This document shows positions 54,807 to 64,000 of a stretch of DNA of 64,000 nt, one piece after another. The notes under the pieces were generated by a model. That model saw only the letters and a program-made list of their open reading frames with translations, ran no database searches and was not told where the DNA came from. A program made the position numbers and the translations under genes. Position 1 is the first letter of the stretch. Each line of letters opens with the position of its first letter. This stretch comes from Rhizobium leguminosarum bv. viciae USDA 2370. GTDB taxonomy: Bacteria; Pseudomonadota; Alphaproteobacteria; Rhizobiales; Rhizobiaceae. Location of the stretch: positions 62,001 through 126,000 of the forward strand of contig NZ_MRDL01000015.1 in assembly GCF_002008365.1 (NCBI RefSeq), in the 5' to 3' direction.

Positions 54807-55445
54807 TTAATCGGCCGCGCGCGACAAAGCGAGGCGGAAGCCGAAGCCGACAAGTGCCGCTCCGGTGATGCGGTTGAACCATTTGCCGCTGGCGATGAAG
54901 CGGTCACGGATCGCCTTGACCGTGAAGAAATAGGAGACGCCGGCAAACCAGGAGACCAGCGCCGTCGCCATGCCGATGCCATAGGAGAACTGGATCAGCG
55001 CCGGCGTGTCGTGATGGACGAGCGTCGAAAACAGCGACAGGAAGAACAGCACCGGCTTCGGGTTCAGCGCATTGGTGATGAAGCCCATGCCCAGGCATTT
55101 CAACATCGAGACCGGCTTGCGGTCTTCCGCCGTCACCTCGATATCCCTCACCTTGAAACCCGGTTCGCGGAACGACTTGATGCCGAGATAGACCAGATAG
55201 GCGACGCCTGCCCATTTGATGACAGCAAACAGCATCAGTGATTTGGACACGATCAGGCCGAGGCCGAGGATAGTGTAACTGATGTGGAAGAGCAGGGAGA
55301 AGCCCATGCCGAGCCCGGTCATGATGGCGGCGCGTCGCCCATGCACGATGCTCTGGCGCAGGATAACGGCAAAATCGGCGCCTGGCACGACGATGAAGAT
55401 CGAAAAGACGGCCATCAGACCGAGGAATTCGAGAATATATTGCAT
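54807..55445 (-). CDS. LysE/RhtB-family amino-acid exporter
   Basis: A 212-residue inner-membrane protein with about six helices. The family's amino-terminal VPGADFAVILRQSIVHGRRA, with the conserved PGP-like turn and GRRA, is followed by GVAYLVYLGIKSFR near 75 and NPKPVLFFLSLFSTLV near 120. Members export amino acids or homoserine lactones. It lies 26 bases upstream of lpdA on the same strand and is part of the accessory insert between sucB and lpdA. The substrate is unknown. Confidence 0.9.
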   Translation of the reverse strand: MQYILEFLGLMAVFSIFIVVPGADFAVILRQSIVHGRRAAIMTGLGMGFSLLFHISYTILGLGLIVSKSLMLFAVIKWAGVAYLVYLGIKSFREPGFKVRDIEVTAEDRKPVSMLKCLGMGFITNALNPKPVLFFLSLFSTLVHHDTPALIQFSYGIGMATALVSWFAGVSYFFTVKAIRDRFIASGKWFNRITGAALVGFGFRLALSRAAD

Positions 55446-55466
55446 GCTGTTTTTCGCCCTGTCGTT

Positions 55467-56219
55467 CTAGCGGCCGCCGCTCACATTGAGGATCGCGCCG
55501 GTTATATAGGAAGCCGAAGGTGACAGAAGATAGAGGATCGCATCCGCCACCTCCTCGGGCGTGCCCGCACGCTGCATCGGAACCGCCGGCGCCATCTCGC
55601 GTGCCCGGTCAGGCAGCCCGCCCGAAGCATGGAGGTCGGTCTCGATGATGCCGGGCCTTATCGCATTCACGCGGATGCCCTCGGCAGCGACTTCACGCGC
55701 CAAGCCGACAGTGAAGGTGTCGATCGCCGCCTTCGAAGCGGCATAATCGACATACTGCGTCGCCGAACCGAGGATCGCCGCCATCGACGAGATATTGACG
55801 ATCGCCCCGCCCTGCCCGCCATGCCGGCTCGACATCCGGCGTATGGCCTCTGCGGCGCAGAGGATGGAGCCGGTCACATTGATGCGCAGCATGCGCTCGA
55901 TTCGCTCCGCCGACATCTCATCGATGCGCTGCGGATAGTCGACGATGCCGGCATTGTTGACGAGCCCGTCAAGCCGGCCGAAATGTCGGTCGACCGCCGT
56001 AAACATCGAGACGATATCCGCAGCCTTGCCGACGTCACCCTGGATCGCCACGGCCTCGCCGCAGCCTTCTGTGATCGAAGCCACGACCGCATCCGCGGCT
56101 TGGCGGTTGGCGGCATAATTCACCGCAACACGCCAGCCCTGGCGCGCGGCGAGCCTTGAGGCCGCGGCGCCGATACCCCGGCTTCCGCCGGTGATGAGAA
56201 CAACAGGTGCATCGCTCAT
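55467..56219 (-). CDS. Short-chain dehydrogenase/reductase
   Basis: A 250-residue classical SDR. It has nucleotide-binding TGGSRGIG at residues about 9-16, VNNAGIVDYPQRID, catalytic serine in VNISSMAAILG, YAASKAAID, and the carboxy terminus SYITGAILNVSGGR. The ATG at 56219 is used because AAGGAG precedes it, and it overlaps the stop of the upstream secreted-protein gene by four bases. Basic residues after the second strand are few, so cofactor preference is uncertain. It resembles glucose/3-oxoacyl reductase-like members, and the substrate is unknown. Confidence 0.88.
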   Translation of the reverse strand: MSDAPVVLITGGSRGIGAAASRLAARQGWRVAVNYAANRQAADAVVASITEGCGEAVAIQGDVGKAADIVSMFTAVDRHFGRLDGLVNNAGIVDYPQRIDEMSAERIERMLRINVTGSILCAAEAIRRMSSRHGGQGGAIVNISSMAAILGSATQYVDYAASKAAIDTFTVGLAREVAAEGIRVNAIRPGIIETDLHASGGLPDRAREMAPAVPMQRAGTPEEVADAILYLLSPSASYITGAILNVSGGR

Positions 56220-56746
56220 GTCGCACACTCCTTGAATGTCAGTACGTCCCAAGGCGCTACCGAAGCCTTGCCCTCGCCCCAGGCACTGGATTCGCGGATG
56301 GCGGGACCAAGGCCGGGGAGCACGAGCTTTTCGGCCGCCGCCGCACCTTCGGGCTGCAGATTGTCCATCTCACCCTCGGCATCCATGCCGTAGACCGCGC
56401 CCTGCCAGACCGTGCAGGCATCGAGATCGGCGCCGGTCGCATCGCCCTCGGGGCAGTTGAACATCAGGATGCCGATGGCGCGCACCGGATCTTCCGATGG
56501 CATGACATAACCTTCCATCACGACAGGTGTCTTAAGCGCGCTGACCTTGAACTGGTTGCTGGCGGCGGCCGATGGAGAATTCAGCGGTGCGAAGCGCAAT
56601 TCATAGGCACCGTCGCGATCGACGTAGACGGCTTGTTCCTGCTTGCATGCGGCGCCGAACGTGGATGCCGGAACGGCGAAAAACGCGGCGGCTGCGATCG
56701 CAGCCACGCCTTTCCGTCCCGCCATGGTCCCGATCCTTCCGCTCAT
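56216..56746 (-). CDS. Secreted protein of unknown function
   Basis: I do not recognise the family. The protein has 176 residues with a clear signal peptide, about 1-32 (GVAAIAAAAFFAVPASTFGAA). The mature part has cysteines in CKQEQAV, FNCPEG, DACTVWQG and near the end (FKECAT), an arrangement that allows two disulfides in the periplasm. It overlaps a DUF4241-like gene at its start and an SDR gene at its end, each by four bases, so the three are probably translated as a unit. The function of the unit is unknown. Confidence 0.75.
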   Translation of the reverse strand: MSGRIGTMAGRKGVAAIAAAAFFAVPASTFGAACKQEQAVYVDRDGAYELRFAPLNSPSAAASNQFKVSALKTPVVMEGYVMPSEDPVRAIGILMFNCPEGDATGADLDACTVWQGAVYGMDAEGEMDNLQPEGAAAAEKLVLPGLGPAIRESSAWGEGKASVAPWDVLTFKECAT

Positions 56747-57492
56747 TGCAGCGTCGGCTCCTTCCGCCCGTCGGCGTTTTCGACAACGCTAAAATCCGTC
56801 AGCAGCACCAGCGCGCGGCCGTCCTTGTCGAGCCCCCAGAAAACCGGGTAGAAACCGTCGCCCCAGCCGCTCCAGAACACGGCGACATTGCCTCGTCTGC
56901 CGGCAACCGGCCGGTGCAGTGCATAGATGCCCTTGTTGGCATTGAGGTCCGACGCCAGCACGTCATCGTAATAATTGACGTCGGCATCCGGTTTCTGCGC
57001 CTGTACCTGCCCTTCACGCTCCCCGATCAGATCAAGCGTATCGGCATCCATGTAGCAGCCGAGGCCGGCATCGACGGGATAGCCGAAGATCTCACCGTCC
57101 TTCAGCGTCGCCGGGTCCTGCCCGGGCAGGACCGCAAGCTCCCAATGATCCGGCCTGCCCTCAGCAAACCGCATGCTGGCGGCGGCGATGCGCCCGAAGG
57201 CCTGGTAGAGCGTCACCGGATAGTCGCCCGGCGCAACCGTTCTTGCGAGCGCCGGACGATCGGGCTGTGCGAGCGGATCGGCGGCGACGATGCGCCCCGA
57301 GGTCAGCTCGACATTGCCCATATGGATCGCGCCGATCGACCGGCCGGAGAGTTCGGCATCGCTCAGCGCTATCAGCTCGAAATTGCTGCTTGCCTTGCTG
57401 ATGTCCCAGCCAGCAGCCGATGCGGAGACCGGAATATGCGCGGCGGCAGCGCAAAGAAGAAGGCGCGCCGCTCGCATGATCCGGTTCCGCAT
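56743..57492 (-). CDS. Secreted DUF4241-like protein
   Basis: A 249-residue protein with a signal peptide, about 1-26 (LLLCAAAAHIPVSASAAG). The mature part includes VELTSGRIVAADPLAQP, APGDYPVTLYQAFG and GYPVDAGLGCYMD, and ends with RGNVAVFWSGWGDGFYPVFWGLDKDGR. The pattern of a residue-setting strand, PVxL and a DAGxGCxMD loop resembles the DUF4241 family, whose function is unknown. It starts 14 bases downstream of the sucB stop and overlaps the next secreted-protein gene by four bases. Confidence 0.78.
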   Translation of the reverse strand: MRNRIMRAARLLLCAAAAHIPVSASAAGWDISKASSNFELIALSDAELSGRSIGAIHMGNVELTSGRIVAADPLAQPDRPALARTVAPGDYPVTLYQAFGRIAAASMRFAEGRPDHWELAVLPGQDPATLKDGEIFGYPVDAGLGCYMDADTLDLIGEREGQVQAQKPDADVNYYDDVLASDLNANKGIYALHRPVAGRRGNVAVFWSGWGDGFYPVFWGLDKDGRALVLLTDFSVVENADGRKEPTLQ

Positions 57493-57505
57493 CGAAAGCG
57501 CTCCC

Positions 57506-58771
<1,266 letters not shown>

Positions 58772-58810
58772 TGTTCAGATCCTGATTTCGTGTGTTTTCG
58801 TTAATGCGTT

Positions 58811-59119
58811 TCAGACGGCGGGCGGCCGCAAGATGATCGAAGGCATCGGCAGGATATCGAAGCGGAAACCAAAACCGGAAGCGATGATCGGATCGCCGTC
58901 GGCAAGAACCTGCGCCGCCGCCTGATCCTCGACCTCGACGATCGCCATGCCCCAAGCGCCTTCACCCTCGAAGACGGGGCCGACGATGATCGCCGATCCC
59001 GCAAGGGCGTGCCGATGCCAGTATTCGACATGGCGTTTCATCGCCGCCATTTCCTCCCCGGTCCCGTCATGCGGGAAAGTGGGGCGCGGCGGCTGCAGTC
59101 TCAGAAAGAAATAAGCCAT
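58811..59119 (-). CDS. YciI-family protein between sucA and sucB
   Basis: A 102-residue ferredoxin-like alpha/beta protein of the YciI group. FFLRLQPPRPTFPHDGTGEE, MKRHVEYWHRHA, GPVFEGEGAWGMAIVEV and DDP-like ADGDPIIASG are the four family blocks. The conserved His and Asp suggest a small enzyme, but none is proven for this type. The ATG at 59119 with GGGGGG upstream is preferred to one 11 codons earlier that would overlap the sucA stop. It lies 16 bases after sucA and 39 before sucB, so it is almost certainly in the same transcript. Confidence 0.82.
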   Translation of the reverse strand: MAYFFLRLQPPRPTFPHDGTGEEMAAMKRHVEYWHRHALAGSAIIVGPVFEGEGAWGMAIVEVEDQAAAQVLADGDPIIASGFGFRFDILPMPSIILRPPAV

Positions 59120-59135
59120 TGCGCCCCCCCGTGTT

Positions 59136-62120
59136 TTAACCGCCCAATGCATCCTCGAGGAATGCGGCGAGCTGCGACAGATGCTTGGACATCAGACCCG
59201 TCGCCGGCGAGGCGGCGGCCGGACGGCCGGTATAACGGACGCGCTGGTATTTCGCGTCGATATGGGCGAGCACCCATTCGAGGAAGGGGTCGATGAACGA
59301 CCAGGCGCCCATGTTCTTCGGCTCTTCCTGGCACCAGACCATCTCGGCATTGCGGAAGCGCGACAGCTCGTTGATGAGCGCCTTTGCCGGGAACGGATAG
59401 AGCTGCTCGACGCGTAAGAGATAGATGTCGTCGATGCCGCGCTTTTCACGCTCTTCGAGAAGATCGTAATAGACCTTGCCGGAGCACATGACGACGCGGC
59501 GGATCTTGTTGTCCTTCTGCAGCTTGATCGGGCCGTCCTTGATCACCTCGGCATCGTCCCAGAGCAGGCGATGGAAGGCGGATTCACCGGCCATTTCGGC
59601 AAGCGTGGAGACCGCCCGCTTGTGGCGCAGCAGCGACTTCGGCGTCATCAGGATCAGCGGCTTGCGGAAGTCGCGCTTCACCTGCCGGCGCAGGATGTGG
59701 AAGTAGTTCGCCGGCGTCGTGACGTTGGCGACCTGCATGTTGTCTTCCGCGCAAAGCTGCAGGAAACGCTCGAGGCGGGCCGAGGAATGTTCCGGACCCT
59801 GACCTTCATAGCCGTGCGGCAGCAGGCAGACGAGGCCCGACATGCGCAGCCACTTGCGTTCGCCCGACGAGATGAACTGGTCGAAAACCACCTGCGCGCC
59901 GTTGGCGAAATCACCGAACTGCGCTTCCCACAGCGTCAGCGCATTCGGACGGGCGAGCGAATAGCCGTATTCGAAACCGAGCACGGCCTCTTCCGAAAGC
60001 ATCGAATTGATGACTTCGTAGCGCCCTTGCGTCGGCGAAAGATTGGCGAGCGGGATGTAGCGCTCTTCAGTTTCCTGATCGTAGAGAACCGAGTGGCGCT
60101 GCGAGAAGGTACCGCGTTCGCAATCCTGGCCGGACAGACGGATCTTGCTGCCTTCGACGCAGAGCGCACCGAAGGAGAGTGCTTCGGCCATCGCCCAGTC
60201 GATACCCTCGCCGGTGGCGATCATGTTGGCGCGGTTTTCCATGAAGCGCTGGATCGTCCGGTGCGCATTGAAGCCCGCCGGGATCTCCGAGAGCTTGCGG
60301 CCGATATCCTTCAGCGTCTTCATCGGCACGGCGGTCTTGCCGCGGCGCTGCTCGTCGGCATTGTCGGCCGTGCGCAGGCCCGACCACTCGCCGTCCAGCC
60401 AGTCGGCCTTGTTCGGCTTGTAGTGCTGGCCGGCCTCGAACTCCTGTTCGAGATGGGCGCGCCAATCGGCCTTCATCTTCTCGACTTCGCCGTCGGTAAG
60501 CAGGCCCTCGGCGACGAGCCGGGCCGCATAGAGCTGCAGCACGGTCTTGTGGGCGCGGATCACCTTGTACATCTTCGGCTGCGTGAAGGACGGTTCGTCG
60601 CCTTCATTGTGGCCGTAGCGGCGGTAGCAGAACAGGTCGAGCACCACAGGCTTGTGGAACTTCATGCGGAATTCGGTGGCGATCTTGGCGCCATAAACGA
60701 CCGCTTCCGGATCGTCGCCGTTGACGTGCAGGATCGGCGCCTCGATCATCTTGGCGACGTCGGACGGATAGGGCGACGAGCGCGAGAAGGCCGGGTTCGT
60801 GGTGAAGCCGATCTGGTTATTGATGATCACATGCATGGTGCCGGCGACGCGGTGGCCGCGCAGGCCGGAAAGGCCGAGGATTTCGGCAATGACACCCTGG
60901 CCGGCAAAAGCCGCGTCGCCATGGATCAGCAGCGGCAGAACCTTGGCCCGCTCGGAAAGCGGGATGATGTCGCCGTCCCAGACGGTGGCGTTCATATCCT
61001 GCTTGGCGCGGGCCTTGCCCATGACGACGGGATCGACGATTTCGAGATGCGAGGGGTTCGCCGTCAGCGAAACGTGGATCTTGTTGCCGTCGAATTCGCG
61101 GTCTGAGGAGGCGCCGAGATGGTACTTGACGTCACCCGAGCCCTCGACCTCGTCGGGAGCGGCCGAGCCGCCCTTGAACTCGTGGAAGATCGCCCGGTGC
61201 GGCTTGCCCATGACCTGGGAGAGCACGTTCAGGCGGCCGCGATGGGCCATGCCGAACACGGCTTCCTTGAGGCCGAGATGGCCGCCACGCTTGAGGATCT
61301 GTTCCAGCGCCGGGATCAGCGATTCGCCGCCGTCGAGGCCGAAACGCTTCGTGCCCTTGAACTTGACGTCGAGGAACTGCTCGTAGCCTTCGGCTTCGAC
61401 GAGCTTGGCAAGGATCGCCTTCTTGCCTTCCGGCGTAAAGGCCACACCCTTGTCCGGTCCCTCGATGCGCTCCTGGATCCAGGCCTTCTCCTCAGGGTTG
61501 GAGATATGCATGAATTCGACGCCGAGCGTCGAGCAATAGGTGCGCTCGAGGATTTCGATCATCTCGCGGATGGTCGCGTATTCCAGGCCGAGCACGTTGT
61601 CGATGAAGATCTTGCGGTCGTAATCGGCGGCCGTGAAGCCGTAATTCTCCGCCGACAGCTCGCGATAGTCGTCGACGGGAGCGGCAATGCCGAGCGGGTC
61701 GAGCTTGGCGTGCAGGTGGCCGCGCATGCGGTAGGCGCGGATCATCATGATGGCGCGCACGGAATCGCGCGTCGCCTGCAGGACCTCTGTGCTGTCGGCG
61801 GGCTTGCCCTGAGCTTCAGCCTTGGCTTTGACCTTGGTCTCGATGACCTTCTCGACGATGCCCCAGTCGCCATCGAGAGCCGACACCAGATCGCCGCTTG
61901 CCTGAAGCGGCCAGTTCTTCTTGCGCCAGGAAGCCCCCTTGGCCGCCCTCTTCACATCGCTGGGATCCTCCTCCAGCGCCTTGAAGAAGGCACGCCACTG
62001 GTCGTCGACCGATGCCGGATCCTCTTCGTACCGCGCGTAGAGCTGCTCGATATAGGCAGCGTTGGCGCCATCCAGAAACGAGGTGACCTGAAACTGCTCG
62101 TTGGCTTCTTGCCGTGCCAT
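59136..62120 (-). CDS. sucA: 2-oxoglutarate dehydrogenase E1
   Basis: A 994-residue thiamine-diphosphate enzyme that decarboxylates 2-oxoglutarate and transfers the succinyl group to E2. The amino-terminal SFLDGANAAYIEQLYARYEEDP is the E2-binding region. MAHRGRLNVLSQVMGKPH, GDAAFAGQGVIAE (the thiamine diphosphate/Mg site) and HNEGDEPSFTQP are in the first half; RLSGQDCERGTFSQRH and LPHGYEGQGPEHSSARLERF are in the transketolase-like second half. The ATG at 62120 is preferred over upstream in-frame starts. It lies 174 bases from sucD. Confidence 0.97.
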   Translation of the reverse strand: MARQEANEQFQVTSFLDGANAAYIEQLYARYEEDPASVDDQWRAFFKALEEDPSDVKRAAKGASWRKKNWPLQASGDLVSALDGDWGIVEKVIETKVKAKAEAQGKPADSTEVLQATRDSVRAIMMIRAYRMRGHLHAKLDPLGIAAPVDDYRELSAENYGFTAADYDRKIFIDNVLGLEYATIREMIEILERTYCSTLGVEFMHISNPEEKAWIQERIEGPDKGVAFTPEGKKAILAKLVEAEGYEQFLDVKFKGTKRFGLDGGESLIPALEQILKRGGHLGLKEAVFGMAHRGRLNVLSQVMGKPHRAIFHEFKGGSAAPDEVEGSGDVKYHLGASSDREFDGNKIHVSLTANPSHLEIVDPVVMGKARAKQDMNATVWDGDIIPLSERAKVLPLLIHGDAAFAGQGVIAEILGLSGLRGHRVAGTMHVIINNQIGFTTNPAFSRSSPYPSDVAKMIEAPILHVNGDDPEAVVYGAKIATEFRMKFHKPVVLDLFCYRRYGHNEGDEPSFTQPKMYKVIRAHKTVLQLYAARLVAEGLLTDGEVEKMKADWRAHLEQEFEAGQHYKPNKADWLDGEWSGLRTADNADEQRRGKTAVPMKTLKDIGRKLSEIPAGFNAHRTIQRFMENRANMIATGEGIDWAMAEALSFGALCVEGSKIRLSGQDCERGTFSQRHSVLYDQETEERYIPLANLSPTQGRYEVINSMLSEEAVLGFEYGYSLARPNALTLWEAQFGDFANGAQVVFDQFISSGERKWLRMSGLVCLLPHGYEGQGPEHSSARLERFLQLCAEDNMQVANVTTPANYFHILRRQVKRDFRKPLILMTPKSLLRHKRAVSTLAEMAGESAFHRLLWDDAEVIKDGPIKLQKDNKIRRVVMCSGKVYYDLLEEREKRGIDDIYLLRVEQLYPFPAKALINELSRFRNAEMVWCQEEPKNMGAWSFIDPFLEWVLAHIDAKYQRVRYTGRPAAASPATGLMSKHLSQLAAFLEDALGG

Positions 62121-62242
62121 GGTGATATGCGGACGCTTCCGTCCGCCTCCTGACTTTGATGAATTTGCCGGCTTGATGGCCGGCTGCCGCATTTCGATTG
62201 CCGCCTGTCCGCGGCGCATCTGCTGTTCTCGTGCCGTCGAGG

Positions 62243-62278
62243 CCGGGCGGAAGGCGCAGATGCCGTTCCTCCGCCCGG
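62243..62278 (-). promoter_or_regulatory. Hairpin in the sucD-sucA intergenic region
   Basis: A 9-bp stem CCGGGCGGA (62243-62251) / TCCGCCCGG (62270-62278) with an 18-base loop, between the sucD stop and the sucA start. It has no clear T tract, so it may reduce read-through or stabilise the processed mRNA rather than end transcription. The whole gap, 62121-62294, has no other feature I can support. Confidence 0.5.
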
Positions 62279-62294
62279 TCTATATTTAGGTGGC

Positions 62295-63197
62295 TTAGCC
62301 CTTGAGGACTTCAACCAGCGTCTTGCCGAGGCGGGCCGGAGAGGGCGACACCTTGATGCCTGCCGATTCCATCGCCGCGATCTTTGATTCCGCATCGCCC
62401 TTGCCGCCGGAAACCACAGCGCCGGCATGGCCCATGGTGCGGCCCTTCGGCGCCGTACGGCCGGCAATGAAGCCAGCCATCGGCTTCTTGCGGCCCTTCT
62501 TGGCTTCGTCCTTGAGGAACTGCGCTGCGTCTTCTTCAGCCGCACCACCGATTTCGCCGATCATGATGATCGACTGGGTGGCTTCGTCAGCCAGGAACAT
62601 TTCCAGGACGTCGATGAACTCGGTGCCCTTGACCGGGTCGCCGCCAATGCCGACGGCCGTCGTCTGACCCAGACCTTCGTTGGAGGTCTGGAAAACGGCT
62701 TCATAGGTCAGCGTGCCCGAGCGGGAAACGATACCGACCGAACCCTTGCGGAAGATCGAGCCCGGCATGATGCCAATCTTGCATTCTTCCGGCGTCAGGA
62801 TACCCGGGCAGTTGGGGCCGAGCAGGCGCGACTTGGAGCGGTCGAGGCGAGCCTTGACCCGCACCATGTCCATGACCGGGATGCCTTCGGTGATGCAGGT
62901 GATGAACGGGATCTCGGCGTCGATCGCCTCGATGATGGCGTCGGCAGCGCCGGCCGGCGGAACATAGATGACGGTCGCGTTGGCGCCGGTCTTTTCCTTG
63001 CCTTCGGCAACGGTTGCGAAGATCGGCAGGCTTTCGCCCTTTGCGCCGGTCCAGGTTTCGCCGCCCTTCTTCGGATGGATGCCGCCGACCATCTGGGTGC
63101 CGTAGTAAGCGAGCGCCTGTTCGGTGTGGAACGTGCCGGTCTTGCCGGTTAGGCCCTGAACGAGAACCTTGGTGTCTTTGTTGACGAGAATGGACAT
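62295..63197 (-). CDS. sucD: Succinyl-CoA synthetase alpha subunit
   Basis: A 300-residue subunit that binds CoA and carries the phosphohistidine intermediate. It has the amino-terminal Rossmann-like CoA site [16 protein letters not shown], the ligase signature [10 protein letters not shown] near 160, and the phosphorylated histidine in [17 protein letters not shown] near 250. The ATG at 63197 is the family start; the frame is open 45 codons further without homology. It is separated from sucC by one small gene. Confidence 0.97.
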   Translation of the reverse strand: MSILVNKDTKVLVQGLTGKTGTFHTEQALAYYGTQMVGGIHPKKGGETWTGAKGESLPIFATVAEGKEKTGANATVIYVPPAGAADAIIEAIDAEIPFITCITEGIPVMDMVRVKARLDRSKSRLLGPNCPGILTPEECKIGIMPGSIFRKGSVGIVSRSGTLTYEAVFQTSNEGLGQTTAVGIGGDPVKGTEFIDVLEMFLADEATQSIIMIGEIGGAAEEDAAQFLKDEAKKGRKKPMAGFIAGRTAPKGRTMGHAGAVVSGGKGDAESKIAAMESAGIKVSPSPARLGKTLVEVLKG

Positions 63198-63210
63198 GCG
63201 AGGCCTTTGT

Positions 63211-63702
63211 TTAGGAGAGGTTGGAAGACGTGGAGGACGCGCGACGATAGACGCCGCTGACGACCTCCTGCCAAGTATCGCTGCCTGCAGGCGAAAAGCT
63301 GACGCCCATCCGGTAGCAGTCTTCATTTTCAAACGTGAATACGGTGCGCTGGCTGCCGCGCGGCGAAGTCTTCATCAGCACAAGTTCACTGCCGTTCCAC
63401 TCGCCGGACGCCGGTACGGGCGGCGCAAAACCTGCGGTATCGAACTGGTAGAGTTTGTAGGTCTGGTCCGAAGCATCGAAGCCGAAAACATTTCGCGCCT
63501 CGAACGAAACAGCACCATCGCGCGTCTGGCGATAGCGCTGCTCGAGGAAGAAGCCGCCGAACAATACCTCGCCGGAAAACTCAGCACTGGCCCTGCCTTC
63601 ACTCGTCCACGCCGACGCCGCGACACGCTCGTCCCCTTCCCACACGCCGGCGAAGGCGTTCAGGCGGAAATGAGCAGCGGAGGGCGTGGACTGGAAGGCC
63701 AT
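63211..63702 (-). CDS. DUF1579-like protein between sucC and sucD
   Basis: A 163-residue protein with an all-beta, lipocalin-like pattern: [62 protein letters not shown]. This alternation of G-W-x-G and Y-x-x-Y-x-F-D strands resembles DUF1579 proteins, which have no known function. There is no signal peptide. It lies eight bases after sucC and 13 before sucD, so it is part of the TCA operon transcript. Confidence 0.78.
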   Translation of the reverse strand: MAFQSTPSAAHFRLNAFAGVWEGDERVAASAWTSEGRASAEFSGEVLFGGFFLEQRYRQTRDGAVSFEARNVFGFDASDQTYKLYQFDTAGFAPPVPASGEWNGSELVLMKTSPRGSQRTVFTFENEDCYRMGVSFSPAGSDTWQEVVSGVYRRASSTSSNLS

Positions 63703-63710
63703 GATCGTTC

Positions 63711-64000
<290 letters not shown>

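Noticed and set aside
53506..54810. Plus-strand 434-residue frame opposite lpdA
   Set aside because: Antisense to a certain dihydrolipoyl dehydrogenase gene.
59571..62153. Plus-strand frames of 511 and 344 residues opposite sucA
   Set aside because: Antisense to sucA; acidic/aspartate-rich composition without domains.

Overview
The window looks like chromosomal DNA of a fast-growing Rhizobium of the R. leguminosarum / R. etli group. The evidence is high-GC alphaproteobacterial coding sequence, a sucCD-sucAB-lpd cluster, an atpHAGDC operon without the F0 genes, a molybdenum fdsGBA-fdhD-fdsD formate dehydrogenase, double-PAS cytosolic chemoreceptors ending in WEEF, and several intergenic palindromic mosaic repeats typical of that group. 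Species assignment is inference. I see no tRNA, rRNA, CRISPR array, insertion sequence or prophage.

Layout. 1-4436: the carboxy-terminal part of a TamB protein carrying eight 107-residue repeats. 4499-7272: an AsnC/Lrp regulator divergent from arginase and ornithine aminotransferase (arginine catabolism). 7277-10098: the 3' remnant of a chemoreceptor gene, cheW, and an intact cytosolic double-PAS chemoreceptor. 10208-17294 (minus): fdsG-B-A-fdhD-fdsD formate dehydrogenase with a LysR regulator. 17373-19887: an ArsR-type regulator, a short-chain dehydrogenase, and soxR divergent from an FMN reductase across a textbook SoxR box. 20140-23551: a TPP riboswitch followed by ykoF-thiX-thiZ-thiY (pyrimidine/thiamine precursor uptake). 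23734-25859: an acyltransferase and an ExoY-like sugar transferase. 26009-31123 (minus): the F1 ATP synthase operon with an extra 79-residue zinc-ribbon gene between atpD and atpC. It is preceded by a small membrane protein gene and priA.

34161-47549 is the main accessory block. It holds a peptide-type ABC importer (minus), a divergent cytosolic GH39 glycosidase, a GntR regulator, a Gfo/Idh dehydrogenase, and an operon of an IlvD/Edd dehydratase, an amidohydrolase-type lactonase and a DapA-family enzyme. Together these encode import of a glycoside, intracellular hydrolysis, then sugar oxidation, lactone opening, dehydration and keto-deoxy-acid processing, which is a non-phosphorylating sugar-acid route whose substrate is unknown.

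47530-53002: a GNAT acetyltransferase, a PlsC-like acyltransferase, xerC, two tandem TraB/GumN-type secreted proteins and a cytochrome b561. 53045-53318: a 274-bp element with perfect 34-bp terminal inverted repeats. 53374-64000 (minus): the TCA-cycle block sucC-(DUF1579-like)-sucD-sucA-(YciI-like)-sucB-(DUF4241-like, secreted protein, SDR, LysE-type exporter)-lpdA, in which accessory genes are interleaved with the 2-oxoglutarate dehydrogenase genes; sucC is cut by the right edge.

The strongest items for a second look are the glycoside/sugar-acid cluster, the zinc-ribbon gene translationally coupled inside the atp operon, the chemoreceptor fossil whose last codons supply the cheW ribosome binding site, the 274-bp inverted-repeat element, and the dispersed palindromes that have contributed coding sequence to gene ends.
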